Origin: Voacanga thouarsii
Lineage: Eukaryota; Streptophyta; Magnoliopsida; Gentianales; Apocynaceae
NCBI GenBank assembly: GCA_026120185.1
Contig: JANUWF010001053.1
Coordinates: 828,501-892,500, forward strand
DNA: 64,000 nucleotides
Direction: 5' to 3'
Shown here: piece after piece, positions 48,876 to 61,085 of the stretch
Numbering within the stretch: position 1 is the stretch's first letter
Layout of the letters: each line of letters opens with the position of its first letter
Position numbers and translations under genes: made by a program
Notes under the pieces: generated by a model
What the model was told of the DNA's origin: nothing
What the model saw: only the letters and a program-made list of their open reading frames with translations
Database searches by the model: none

Positions 48876-49046
48876 TCTTGGGTATCTCACACATATCATA
48901 TATGGTGTAACAGAAATACATGAACGAGATACCATCCTAGGATCTGCATATGTGTGGAAAATAAGACATAAAGAGAACAAAGGTAATAGCTTTTACATTT
49001 CTTTGAGTGTCTGAAAAATGGAATTTTTCTTCTCCAAGTCTGAGGC
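48876..49046 (-). repeat. Copia I 3' LTR, left piece
   Basis: TCTTGGGTATCTCACAC is the complement of the LTR end (GTGAGATACCCAA). It continues at 53816 after the 4.8-kb insertion, up to 55399. The same LTR end is at 63156. The frame at 48823-49014 has no meaning in this context. Confidence 0.85.
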
Positions 49047-49300
49047 TGTGAAACCCTAGTCGAAACCAACCTTAAAGTAAGGGGATTGGGATGTATATCA
49101 TATTTTATTGCATGTTTAGATATGTTTTTATATGATTTTACGTGCTTTGGACTTGCGTTTTATTGTCTCAAAGGCTTGATTGTGAGTATTGAGTGGGAAT
49201 GGAAAAATGGTAATTTTTGCTTGAGGTGAAAATAGGGAGATAGCTTGAGGATTAAATAGGAAAAATATTTTTAGAGGGAAAATAAGAACAAGAGTTGTTG

Positions 49301-49355
49301 TAGTTTAGTGGTTAGAGCTTTGGAATTAATTCTTGAGGTCTTGGGTTCAAATTCC
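49301..49355 (+). promoter_or_regulatory. tRNA-like pol III A and B boxes inside an LTR
   Basis: tagtttagtggttagagc (A-box-like, 49301-49318) and gggttcaaattcc (B-box-like, 49343-49355) with normal tRNA spacing. Arms for a complete cloverleaf are not convincing (no matching acceptor strand), so it is not called a tRNA gene. A related pair occurs at 38561-38616 at nearly the same distance from the LTR start. Confidence 0.5.
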
Positions 49356-50979
49356 ATCATTAGACCGATAGCATGATTAAATTTTATTTTTGCTTGGGAA
49401 GTATCATTGTCGGCCTTAGTGGTGTTTGGAGTAGGGTAGAGATGTTGTCCTATGAGAGACATGATAGGAGTCTTCAAATCCTACTCTTTTGCTCTACACA
49501 AAATTCCTAAGGGGAATTCATTTCCTCTTGATCCTTAATTTTTCCTATTTCTCAATTTATTAGTTTGTTCATTTTGTTCAAGCCAATATTATTCTAGAAA
49601 AATTCCAGCAATATGCTGTGGCTTTGAAGGTTCAAAATGTCTTAGTAAAAGACATCATATGGACCGAAACAATGGAAGGATTTCAAGTGAATTAAATTCC
49701 TTAGTGAACTTTCTAAAAATTCACTCTAGCTAGGTTCATTTCCTTTCATGTATTAAACTGAAATTTTCCAGCTTCTTGTGCCTTCAAGGTGTTAAAATTC
49801 TTAGCCATTATTCCCTCCCAAATGCTTCAAGAAAATGGCCCTTTTGATCAGCTTGAAATCTGAATTTTCCTGGCCATTTTCGGACTGCACAAATACTATG
49901 CAAAACCAGAAAATTTCTGGGCAGATTCGCAGCTATGGAGGTCCGAAACCAAGCTGTTTTCTTCCAATTTTTGCACAGCATCTTAACCACGTTTTTCCTC
50001 CATAAAGTAGGCTAGAAACCATCCATGGAAGACCCCAGAAATCTCCTTCAAACTCCTTGCAAGCTAGCTGGAAGTGGCAGCTGAAACTGCCCAGGGAAAA
50101 TTCCAGCAAGGGCGAAAATCATTTGCAGGATTTATTTCCAACTTTGTTCCTAGTTCTATCCTAGCCAAAACTCCATCCTTTCCTGCACAAATCACCCTTA
50201 AACCTTCATTAATTGAGCTCCATTATCCTCCCTAAGTTCTGCACTAAAAATCCAATCATGGATGCCTAAAAGATTTCCAAAAAAATTTTGCAATCATGCC
50301 TTGATTTGGATACCAAAAATTCTAGCCACCATGATTTAGCAACCTTCCATAAAATATCCCTCAAACAACCAGACCTTCCCTTCACCATTATACTCCTTAA
50401 TTTCAGCCACCCTTAGCCTCCTTCAACCAGCTCTGAAATACTGCTCCAAAATTTGTCCATGGCAAATTCCCAAAAGCCCTCCAAAAATCAAAGATATTAT
50501 TGTTATATCTAGTTTCCAAATTTGCTTTTCAAAAATATTCTTTAAGGATTTCAACAACTAGCCTTTCCTTTTTCCTTCCAAACCAAAAAATCATCTTCCT
50601 AAACCCTACAAACAATTCGACAACCCTAATCTCTTCAGAATTTCGACAGCCTCCCATCCAAAAGCTCTCTACTCTCTTCAACCTTCAAGAACACATAGTA
50701 CACCAAGAACACCTATTCCTTCCTTTCACCTAATACCTCTCCAAATCACTTCAAACTACCTCTAGAAAATTCCAGATTTCATCTATTCATTGCTGTGAGT
50801 CCATCGGCACCATTTTTAACATCAAACTCCAAAATCCAACTTGCTCTTTTGGATCAAAAAACTAGAAATTTTGTGAAGGCTCAAGAACACCTTCAAGGTA
50901 GGTTTGTTCAATCAACTTCATCTTTACTAATCTTTGATCTCTAATGAATATATATATGTTTAAACATGCTAATGGACTC

Positions 50980-51024
50980 TCTTCTTCTCTTCTCTTCTCT
51001 TCTCTCTCTCTCTCTCTCTCTCTC
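50980..51024. repeat. CT-rich simple repeat
   Basis: tctctt units passing into a pure (TC)n run inside the Tekay-like LTR. Confidence 0.9.
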
Positions 51025-51773
51025 GACCGAACACTCCCTCTCTCTCTTGGTCGAATCTCTCTCCTTCTTGGCCGGATGGCTTCTTCACCAATGGCCATGC
51101 TTTTTTCATCTTCCTTGAACGAATTTAGGCATCTAGGGGTTGAGATTCATTCGAAACTCCTTCAAGGTATTCACCAATCAAGTAAGCCTTTTTAACCCTT
51201 CTTTTAAATTCTAGACTCATGTCTCTAGGTTGATGTTGATAGAAGATGAATCATGAATAGGGTTGAGTATATATTGTTGTGATGAGTTGAGATTGAAGCA
51301 TGAATATATGTATGAATATGAAGGAGATGGGATTTTTGCATGAGTTGCTTATCTTGGTTTAATATATGGTGTTCTAGGGTTTGATGTATGTCTCCATGAT
51401 CAAGTATGCTACAGATTATGTCATCTATGATGAATAGGAATTATATTCTTGTGTGATTATTGAAGCTATGATTATATTTATGCTAGTAATAGTTAGATCA
51501 TGCCGTAGTAAGTCTAGATCTATGCTTATATACATGATTTGGATGATTTGATGAATTGAATGATTGTATATGCTCATGATTATGGTTAGCCATAGAAATA
51601 TGATCATGACCTAGTTGTCCCTAAGCTAATTTTTATTTCATGAATAAAATATTTCCTAATATGATTTTGCTAGTAATTTTGAAAAAAAAAAACCCTAGGA
51701 GGGGTAGATTTGGATTATTATATATAATAAGGATATTTTAGTCAAATAAATAATAGCTTTTGCTAGAAAAGTA

Positions 51774-51800
51774 ATATATATATATATATATATATATATT
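51774..51800. repeat. (TA)n microsatellite
   Basis: About 26 bases of pure TA inside the Tekay-like LTR. Confidence 0.9.
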
Positions 51801-53040
51801 ATTTAAAATAATGAAATCAAATAAAGCCTTTTATGGAAATAATTATAATAAGTAAAATATTTATTACTAAGAATTTAATTATTATCTTTTAATCAAAACC
51901 CACTAAGAATTTATTTATTATTTTTTGAGCTAGACTCATTAAATTTATTTTCAACTAATTTTAGCCATCAATTATTTTCTAACAACTTAATTATTAATAC
52001 ATCATTATTTTACCTAATATAACCTAGGACCCTTTATCAAATAAAATCTAAATTATTTTAGCGAGATTTAAATCTTCAACTTATTAGTACCGATTTTCCA
52101 AAACACTAATTATTTTAAATATCAAATTAGACTTAGCTTACAAACCTTTTTATTTATTATTTGGCCTTAAAGCTTGGGACACCAGGATCATGGTAGTAGT
52201 GAGTTGAGCTAGTTTTATTTGTGGAAGTGAATCTTTGGCTTGAGTTTGATTGTGATTTATATTTACCCCAGGCGGGGTTAGGTCAACTGTTCGATACCTT
52301 TCTTTTGAGCAAGGATAAGGTAAGTTCCCTTGCATTCATGAAATTGATTTTATTTTATTATCTTGGTTTGAAAGTAAGGTTGGTGAGTATCTCTTGCAAA
52401 TACGAAATTTTAGCATGGTAGCTAATTTTGAAAACCTCTATATTTGGAACCTTCTTATGTTGGAAACTTTCTACATTTGGAAAACTTCTAATTTTAGAAA
52501 CTTCTAGATTTATAAATTTTTAAAATGTATCAAACATGACTTAGGAGCCAAGCATTAAACATTTTGATTTATTTTGAATATGCAAGAGATAAATTTTTGG
52601 GCATGTATCTAATTTTTGAAAATCACAGCATGACTTATTTGAGCATGTGGCTCCTCCACTATGAATTTGTGGAATAACTTATTGACTTAAAACCATGCCT
52701 TCTAAAATTTTTGTACGAGTTGAAAAATGTTGTTTGGAGCTGTATTGAGCTAATTTTGTAGGTTCCACTTTGGAGCCTTATGAATTGTGAAGATTGAATA
52801 ACGTTGAGTACTCAATGGGGGCTAGGCCTTTATACTAGCCTTTGGTTGGTCTGGGGATATCTCTCGGCAGGTCGCCACCTCCGAGAGGTTGACTCTTTTA
52901 GATCAGGGTGTCAGTATAGAAGGTTGAGCCGTCCTCAGCTAGCGATGGGGTTCTGGTAGAACCGACGGCCAGAAGTGGGACAACCAGTTTGGATTGAGTG
53001 AGAGAGGGAGGAGTATCTCACTTGGTAAGATGTACACCTA

Positions 53041-53211
53041 CCAGGTGTTGGGGGTTAGGTGCTTCACAGAAGTGAGAGCCACCTCTGTGCCCTTTCACCA
53101 GGTGTTGGGGGTCAAGTGCTTCACAGGAGTGAGAGCCACCTCTGTGCCCTTTCACCACCTAACGGGGATCAAGTGCTTCACTTGGTGTGAGAGCCACCGC
53201 TGTGCCCTCTC
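53041..53211 (+). repeat. 57-bp tandem repeat, three copies
   Basis: Units begin at 53041, 53098 and 53155. The first two differ at few positions; the third is more diverged (cacctaacgg in place of caggtgttgg). Each unit carries ggtgcttcac and gtgagagccacc. It lies near the right end of the Tekay-like LTR. An open frame across it is a by-product of the repeat length being a multiple of three. Confidence 0.9.
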
Positions 53212-53815
53212 AGATTAACTTGGTTACTTTAATTGATGAGCTATTTTCGTGGAACTGTTCTAAAGTGTCGTTGGAATTTTATTCGAAGCTCAAAATCTTT
53301 TAATTATTCATATCTTTCCAAATAGAATATTTTAAGAGATTTTGCTTCATGACTTCTCACTACTATCTTTCAAGAAGTGAGAGTTAAATTTGTAAAGAAG
53401 CCAAGACAAAGCTTTTGATATATTGTTAGTGCATGCATCATAAAAAGTGTTTTGTCTCTTTAGACCAACTCACACACGGGGCTTACTGAGATTTTTGTCT
53501 CATCACCCCTTTTTACCATGATTTCAGGTGGATCCTACTGTGGGGATGAGTAGCTAGTGTTATCTGCCTTGGAAGAGAATGTTGTCATTTATTTTTATGT
53601 ATTGCTTTGGGGAGTTGAGAGTGGATAATTTTTATTTATAGATTTGTGTTTGGGAATTCATGGATTTATTCTTGGGATGTAATAAATTTTTGAGTTAAAG
53701 TATTATTTTAATCCGCTATTTTATTTGGGTGACCTAGTTATAAAGATCCTTTGTCCTTTGGACAAGGCGATATCCCCAGCCCTGGCGGGCCTAGGTAGAG
53801 GGGTGTTACAGAGGC

Positions 53816-55399
53816 GCAATCCAGTAATCCTCTTGATCAAACACCATGAGAGTTGAATGTCCAACCACTATAATCACAGTGTGTGTTTATCTCTAACAGA
53901 AATCCACACAGAGAACACTATCAAGCACCAAGATTTTCTGTGCTAGCAAAAAAATAGGATGGTGGCTAGGGTTTGCAAGAGAAGATGAGAGAGAGAAAGA
54001 GAGAAGAGAGTAGAATCATGTGAGCCTTAGGGTTTTTGAGTTATGTTTTGTTTGTTCTCAAGCAAGTAGGAATCGAGCATATATCCCATATATTATACGA
54101 AAATTTCCTACTGAAAATACTCCATCTGAGAATTCTAAAACAATTAGAATTCTCTAATTGTAATTGGAAACATCAAGTTCTCACAATTACAATTTGGCCT
54201 ATAAATTATAACTACTTATAATTTGGCCACAACAACTTCTCTTTCTCGCAATTAACCCCACTATGTTAGCAAATAACATCTTTAGTATATAATCCTCTAT
54301 TGTGTGTGACCTATTAGGTTTCCCAGTCAATTCGTAGTGAACATGAATTAATCCAAATGTCTTTGAGATTAATAATCCATAATTAATTGAAATTAATCAT
54401 ATTGATTCTAATTAGGATTGGTTTACTAATTCATCAATTAAAAAACCCATATTCCTAGATCATGAGCTGTATCTAGCAACACATCATAACCACCCAAGAG
54501 ATTAGGAAGTCAAGTGACTTGACAAGAACTCTTCAATAAAAAACTATAGTGCAATTAACTCCTTTCACCATACAATATCTCATTCGGTCTGGAGTATAGA
54601 ATTAGTGCCAACTCCCTTTAGAATATATATTAATTCTGATCCAAATATAATAGTACTTGTACCAGGGATCCACTACTGTATATGTGTATCAATTGGAACT
54701 ATTTCCAATACACAGTCGCCTTGGCCAAGGACTTCTCGAGTAGTAATTCCTACAAGTGGCCCTGAGATATTCACCCCTACTATTAGGAGTGGTGAATCCT
54801 TTATTGACCCTCTCAACAACTTTCATTTACCTCACAATGTACCAAATATCCATCCCATAGGCGGCCCTCAATCTGGCTCCAGAGATTGGAATCAAAACAT
54901 AATGCTCAGTAAATAAAGTACCTTAGAGATCTCAAGTCTAAGGATACTTACATGTTTGCTATATTGAGATTATATCATTGGCACTAAATTGTTATCCATT
55001 CAATTATCTCATAGCTAGGTCATCCAATGTACTTGTTTCATTAACAAGCATCCATGTGTTAACTTTGAGTATCTCAATACTCACAGATATGAAAACCACC
55101 GCCTGATCAAATCAGGAAGTCTAACACATGTTAGTCTTAACGCATTAATGATGTCCAGTCTCATTAATACTACGACTATGGACTATTTGAGTACTAACAC
55201 TATACAAGTATAGTAGGAATCTCATATCATGAGCTCTATCATGATTTCTTTAACACAGTGTTGTACTAGGGACTTTATCTAAAAGTTATTTTACCCAAAA
55301 GTAAACAAAAGAAACTGTAAGATAAATAATGCCTTTTATTAAAATAAAATGTGTCATATATAATGTTCAAGTGATTGTCTCTAGCGCATAACACTAACA
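53816..55399 (-). repeat. Copia I 3' LTR, right piece
   Basis: On the minus strand it starts TGTTAGTGTTATGCGCTAG, the Angela-like LTR start. Homologous over its length to 24293-25870 read in the other direction. The open frame at 54605-54916 is a chance frame that also appears in the other LTR copies. Confidence 0.92.
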
Positions 55400-57780
55400 A
55401 ACTCCCATTTTCACTAGAGCCAATCATTCATGTATCTAATACCGAATGATTCAACATGCTTATCATGTTTCTTTTGGGATAGTATTTTTGTAAGAGGGTC
55501 AGCTATGTTCTCATCTATAGGAACTCTCTCTATCATTACATCATTCCTATCTAAGATCTCTCGGATAAGATGATAGCGTCGTAGTACGTATTTGGATCGT
55601 TGGTGAGACCGTGACTCCTTTGCTTGTGCAATGGCTCCATTGTTGTCACAATACAAAGATATTGGACCAACAACAGAAGGAACCACACCCAATTCCATCA
55701 CGTACTTCTTAATCCAAACAGCCTCCTTAGCTATTTCAGAAGCGACTATGAACTCAGCTTCTGTCGTAGAGTCGGCAATAGTATCTTGTTTGGAACTTTT
55801 CCAACTTATTGCCCCTCTGCACAACGTAAACACGTAGCTAGATTGTTATTTGAAATCATCTTTGTTAAATTGAAAACTGGTATCAGTATACCCGTTTATT
55901 TTCAAATCATATACTCAATATACTAAGAACACATCCTTAGTCCTTCGCAAGTACTTAAGGATATTCTTTACAATCGCCCAATGAACCTAACCAGGGTCAG
56001 ATTGGTATATGCTCATCAAGCTAAGAGCACAAGATGCATCGAGCATTGTACATATCATTGCGTACATGATAGATCCAACTGCTGAAGCATATGGAATCTT
56101 ACTCATGTGATTCTTTCCAACTTGTATCTTAGGAGACATCTACTTTGAAAGGCTTACACCATGTGACATGGGTAAGAATCCCTTTTTAGATTGATCCATG
56201 CTAAACCTCTTTAGCACTTTATCTATGTATATAGACTGCAAAAGACCTAGCAACCTTTTGGATCTATCTCTATAGATCCTTATTCCAAGAATATAGGTTG
56301 CTTCTCCAAGGTCTTTCATGGAGAATTATTTGGACAACCAAACTTTAATCGTTTGCAAGACAGGTATATCATTTTTTATTAGCAATATGTCATCTACATA
56401 AAGCAATAAGAAAATGATTGCACTCCCACTGACTTTCTTGTATACATAAGGCTCATTCATGTTTTGAATGAAACCAAACTCTTTGATTGTTTCATCAAAT
56501 GGATGTTCTAACTCCTAGAAGCCTGCCTAAGTCCATAAATGGACCTTTGCAGCTTGCACACATTTGTGCTATCATTAGATATGAAACCCTCAGGTTGTGT
56601 CATATACACTTCCTCAGTTAGATTTCCGTTTAGGAAAACTGTTTTCATATCCATTTGCCAAATCTTATAATCATAATGAGCAACAATGGCTAGGAGTATC
56701 CTGATAGATTTTAACATAGCTACAGGCGAGAAGGTTTCATCATAGTCAATATCATGTTGTTGACGATAACCCTTCGCCACTAGTCGTGCTTTATAGGTAA
56801 CTACGTTACTATCCATGTCCATTTTCTTTTTGAAAACCCATTTGCACCTAATAGGTTTAATTCCTTTTGTTGGATCAACCGAAGTCCATACTTGGTTGTT
56901 GTACATGGAATCCATCTCTAACTTCATGGCCTCAAGCCATTTGCCAGATTCTAAACTATTCAGAACATCCTTGTAGGTAGTAGGCTCATTTTCATCTATG
57001 AGCAATACGTCATTGTGGTCACTAATGAGAAATCCATATCTCTCAGGTGCCACACATATCCTACCAGACCTACGAGGTTCTTGTGTAGTAGAAGGTTCAT
57101 CTATTCTCTTAATATATGTAGGATCAGACGATTGATCTTTGTTTGTTTGATCTTCTTGAACTTCACTAAATTTAATTTTACTTCCACTGTCCTCTTTAAG
57201 CATGTACTCCATGGCATGTTTTGAAACAAACACTTTATTTTCAGAGAGTAGGTAGAAGTAATATCCGAAAGATTCTTTCGGATATCCCATAAATAAACAC
57301 TTGTTAGAATTACTATCAAGTTTGTCTGACTGTGGCCTTTTGACAAAGGCAAGACAACCCCATATTCGCAAGTGAGATAACTTTGGTTTCTTACTAAAGA
57401 ACATCTCAAATGGGGTAGAATCAACCAATTTTATCAGAACTCTATTTAGTATATAAACAGAAGTCTCTAGTGCATACCCCCAAAACGATTTTGGTAGGTC
57501 TATAGAAGCCATCATGGTCTGTACCATGTCTAGAAATGTTCGATTCCTTCTCTCAGATACACCATTATGTTGATGTGTATGCGGTGGAGTCTATTGAGAT
57601 AATATCCCATTATCTCTAAGATAACTCAGAAACTCTTAGCTCAAGTATTCTCTACCTCGATCAGATCTTAGAGTCTTAATACTTTTGCTAAGTTATTTCT
57701 CTATTTCATTATTAAAGTCTTTAAACTTATCAAATGCCTCAGATTTGTATTTCATTAAATACAAATACCCGTATCGTGAG
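55400..57780 (-). pseudogene. Copia I integrase, reverse transcriptase and RNase H, broken
   Basis: Reading from 57780 leftwards: integrase from RYGYLYLMKYKS, with DRGREY where RGGEY is usual and two stops. The 339-codon open frame 56508-57527 then covers the integrase C-terminus (SFWGYALETSVYILNR, CLFMGYPKESFGYY) and the RT N-terminus (TYKDVLNS, CKWVFKKKMDMD, KARLVAKGYRQQ, FLNGNLTEEVYMTQPEGF, LQRSIYGLRQASRS). The rest of RT is frameshifted but retains a YVDDILL coding stretch near 56390. RNase H is open at 55414-55833 (SWKSSKQDTIADSTTEAEF, LYCDNN, KYHLIREIL-like end, ADPLTK). No initiation site is present; the element is dead. Confidence 0.9.
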
Positions 57781-58026
57781 AAATTCCAGTGCATATTTGG
57801 TCATTGGTGTCAGAACTATTGCCCATAGTGTAATATTGGTTACAATTAGGTTCCTAAGCATGCTTAGAGTGATCTGAGAATTCACCTCAGGACTAAATAA
57901 CTTTTCAATAAATTTTCAATAGTGAATTCTCATATCACTCTAAGCATGCTTAGGAACCTAATTGTAACCAAGATTGCACTATGGGCAATAGTTCTGACAC
58001 CAATGACCAAATATGCACTGGAATTT
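57781..58026. repeat. 105-bp inverted repeat with 36-base loop
   Basis: Arms 57781-57885 and 57922-58026 are complementary with only three mismatches (the t/c and a/c changes in taatattgg against caatcttgg, and gatctgag against gatatgag). The RNA would fold into a nearly perfect long hairpin. The left arm starts exactly where copia I integrase breaks off. A MITE, a foldback remnant or an inverted duplication made during truncation are all possible. Confidence 0.9.
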
Positions 58027-58640
58027 GCACCATTTGCTATCCAACTAGAACAAAATCTCCCCCCTCCCAAAATGAAGGCCAGAATAAAAATGATCAAAAG
58101 AGGCACTATGGGTTCAATTATGCTCCAAATAATAATCATCCTGGCCCTCTCTGTGCCATGTTTCGAGAATGTTCTTAGTCTTACAAGGTCACTTGTAATA
58201 TTAATTTACAATTGTCCAAAAAATAATATTAATTGAATGCTGATTTGTAACCAGTAAAATAATATTAATTTACAATTGCCCAAAATATAAGCAAAGACAG
58301 TTCGACTAAACAGATTTGTAAGATTCTTTAGCATAGATCAGCTTTGTAGTGTATGGCATTTGAAGTTAGAAGTCTTCCTATCTTGTAGAGTGGTTTGTGA
58401 AACTCGTCGAAAAGGATTAAAGTGGGGAAGGCCCTGAGAAATCAAGATGACAGAGAATCTAGCCATGCGGCTGAATCGAGATCCACAGCTGAAGACGATG
58501 GTCTAGCACTGGAGAAGACAGTGTTGTGCGCTAGAGAAGATAGTCCAGAGCTGAAGTGTTGCACCAAAGAAGATAGTCTAAAGCCAAAGTGTTGCGACTA
58601 AAATCGAACAAAGTGGAGGAGAAAATCTAATTAAAACACT
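58027..58640. other. CACTA interior, right part
   Basis: Sequence between the inverted repeat and the right subterminal array. It contains two copies of aatattaatttacaattg (58196 and 58262) and a gaagatagtc/agctgaagtgttgc imperfect repeat (58490-58600). The frames at 57922-58236 overlap the hairpin and show no recognisable domain. No transposase. Confidence 0.4.
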
Positions 58641-58935
58641 AGATACAACGGCTTAATATAACGGTCATATTAAATTATCTAATAAATTAGCTGTCATGTT
58701 AGACTAATTAATACGACGGTTGTTAACCGTCATATTAAGTTACCTAAAACGACGGCATGTAGCCATTGTATTAGATATTTAATACGACAATTAAAACCCG
58801 TCGTATTAAATGCACTAATATGACGACTAATGGTTAGCTGTCGTATTAATTGTGTTTAACACAACGGTTAATCATTAACCGTCATATTAAATACATCTAA
58901 TACGACAGCTAAAGATTAGCCATCGTAATAAGTTA
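58641..58935. repeat. CACTA right subterminal repeat array, inner part
   Basis: Copies of acgacggt, ccgtcgtatta and decayed forms joined by taatacga spacers, the same type as at 47970-48505 but with attaa rather than attTg linkers. The outer part of the array is at 62146-62303, separated by element K. Confidence 0.8.
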
Positions 58936-58984
58936 CAATCTTAATTTTTCTTAAAAAAATAAATTTTATTTATTTTTTATTTAT

Positions 58985-58998
58985 ACACACACACACAC

Positions 58999-59037
<39 letters not shown>
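58985..59037. repeat. (AC)n(TA)n microsatellite
   Basis: About 53 bases of ac repeats with two at interruptions, ending in ta repeats. Confidence 0.95.
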
Positions 59038-59223
59038 ATACTATTGTGACAAATAAAATTATATAAAGTTTACTTTTACAATAAAAATTATAGATAGAAT
59101 ATCTGTATATATAATTAAGAGATAGTATACTCTACTTACATATGTAGATATATATGTACACACATATATTTATGTTTGTAATTAAAAATTATTTATGTTA
59201 TATAACATATTTATCTAATACTC

Positions 59224-60666
59224 TGATAGGGCAAATTAGTCATGTTTTTCCTAATTATTTGAGATTCTTTTGTGATATATTTTGTTCAATAACGAGTCAT
59301 ATTACTTCATCTTTGAGATTTTACCCTTGGAAAGGTATTTTTTTTCATTATTTCAGATTTTTAGGGTAAAACAAAACAAAAACATCATTAAATAGAGGAG
59401 AGGCGGCGCCGGCTAGGGCTATAGAACCAGCGCGGCCATGCACTGGATTACACGAACTTCGAAGCAACAAAAAATTGTCAAAACAAAGCGGAACCGAGGG
59501 GAACCAGCACTGGCTCTGAGAGCTAAGGTGGCGCCGACTATGCCCTGAAGATAAGGCGGTACTTGATTTTTTCTACGTGGCTTTTGGTAATCTGTGGAGT
59601 TTTAGTATCTTCCAACTTCTACTCGGCCAAGAACTCTGTACCTACGAGTTTAGGCACTTCCTAAGCCTATAAATAGATGAAAAACACAAGGGAAATGGGA
59701 GAGAATTCATTGATCATCATAGAAAATCACTCAATTAAAGGAGGAATTCTTTAATTTAAGGAGGGTTGTGCAAGAAGGTTTTCAAAGGAAGAAGAATGAG
59801 GCTTTTCTATGAGTACTTTCTTTTACTTTCTTTTCTTTTTCTTAGACAATGATCTGTTAATTATTTTATTGTAATTTGACATTGTTTTAGATATTCATGA
59901 TATTTAGAGTTATTTGATCTTTTAATTAATTGATTGTCATTCTTGGTATTTAATTACTTGTACTTATTACGAGATTGGTTGATTGTTTCTGTCCATTAAC
60001 TTGCTTGAGAAAAGGGTTGATGGTGGTTTCAATTTGATTGATTTCTTATCTGTTGTCTCTTAACTTACTTGAGAAATGGGTTAATTGCTAAGAACTGGTA
60101 ATTAAAGGTTAATTGATGTCTGCCAGAGTAAGGATTTATTAGTTAATTTCATATTTTAAGTTTGCCAGAGTATGGAAATTTAATCAAGGATCGGGTTTAA
60201 TGCATCTTTTGGGTAAGACTGGTTGAGACAGAGTATGTGATACTAAGTTACATAGAAGATAGGGGTTCATGGATTGGGAAAGAAGTGAGTCTACTTTAAT
60301 ACTTCATGATGCCAAGAGAATAGTTAATTATGATAAAGGTTGGATACTTTAATATCATGATTGTCTAAACAATGGCTTAAGTTACATAATTCTACATCCT
60401 TGACATATATATAAATATATATATATATATTATTTTTATTTTTATTTTTATTTCTTTTTCACTTTATTGAGTAGGTTAAACAATGAAAGAAAGGTGATTA
60501 ATGTCCACTTGTTCCTGGAGGATCGACACTCGTTTGAACCCTATGCTCGGTTAATGATGAGTACGCTTGCTCATATGTTTGATTTGGGTTGAACATTTTA
60601 ATATAAACTTAATTGGGGATGTGCTTAGTTTTTTTTATGATTTTTACACCCAAGTCCGGACACATA
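59224..60666 (+). mobile_element. Element K (Athila-type) 5' LTR
   Basis: Third copy of the Athila-type LTR: TGATAGGGCA to GGACACATA, 1443 bp. It has a GC-rich cluster at 59399-59560, TATA box at 59668-59675 and a (TA)n run at 60408-60431. Unlike the two solo LTRs it is followed by a primer binding site, so it is the 5' LTR of a partial element. Left flank tactc (59219-59223); the right end of the element is missing. Confidence 0.9.
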
Positions 60667-60673
60667 ATGTTTT

Positions 60674-60692
60674 TGGCACCGTTGCCAGGGAA
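60674..60692 (+). other. tRNA-Asp-type primer binding site of element K
   Basis: TGGCACCGTTGCCAGGGAA, eight bases after the LTR. It differs in two positions from TGGCGCCGTTGCCGGGGA, the complement of the 3' end of plant tRNA-Asp used by Athila-lineage elements. This fixes the family and orientation of all three LTR copies. Confidence 0.85.
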
Positions 60693-61085
60693 CAATAGCA
60701 TGAAAGCTTGGATTTTGTTGATTTAACCATGTAAATATGTAAAATTTTTCTTTTCGCAAAAAAGTGCTATCTTTTGTATCTTGTGTATCTTATGTATACC
60801 TTTGTAATCTAACTTGCTAACTTTGACTATGTTTAATTTGACTAACAAGTTCTTGTAATTTTGTTTGAATTATGAATTCTATTATCTAACTTTCGTCTTG
60901 TCTTTGCTAGGTGTTAGCCTTGGTACATGATCCAATGACCTGAAGGCGATATAGTAGATTTCGTTTTGTTTCATTTTTATTTATTTCTTCATGAATTAAA
61001 GTACATTATTCATCATTAATGCATGTTCATCATTTTTATTTCATTTTTCACCAAAAAAAAAAAACATTAGTGTATTGATGACAGA
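60693..61085 (+). other. Element K leader
   Basis: AT-rich leader between primer site and first frame; no gene seen. A run of ten or more A lies at 61050-61062. Confidence 0.5.

Larger units (their letters stand above)
49047..53810 (+). mobile_element. Tekay/Del-like solo LTR
   Basis: TGTGAAACCC to GGGTGTTACA, 4764 bp, with the perfect 5-bp duplication gaggc (49042-49046 and 53811-53815) inside the copia I LTR. No protein motif anywhere in it. The great length, the TGT...ACA ends and a gcttactgagat...tctcatcacccc...caggtggatcc block near 53480-53540 resemble LTRs of Tekay/Del chromoviruses; this assignment is from recalled family features and is moderate. It contains tRNA-like boxes near the left end, a CT repeat and a 57-bp tandem repeat. 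A related fragment is at 38326-39123. Confidence 0.75.
48876..57780 (-). mobile_element. Ty1/copia element I (Angela-like), 5'-truncated
   Basis: The 3' LTR (48876-49046 plus 53816-55399) is homologous to the copia F LTRs in inverse orientation and is followed by a polypurine tract complement (aactcccattttcac, 55400-55414) and pol. The element ends abruptly inside integrase at 57780, where an inverted repeat begins. Gag, primer site and 5' LTR are absent. The LTR is split by a Tekay-like solo LTR. Confidence 0.9.

Noticed and set aside
48823..49014. 63-codon frame near the CACTA interior
   Set aside because: Most of it lies in the copia I LTR end; no motif.
49294..49366. A tRNA gene
   Set aside because: A and B boxes are present but no acceptor-stem pairing and no clear anticodon arm; it lies within an LTR.
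57922..58236. 104-codon hydrophobic frame with possible membrane segments
   Set aside because: It starts in the right arm of the inverted repeat, overlaps two other frames and has no homologous partner in the window.
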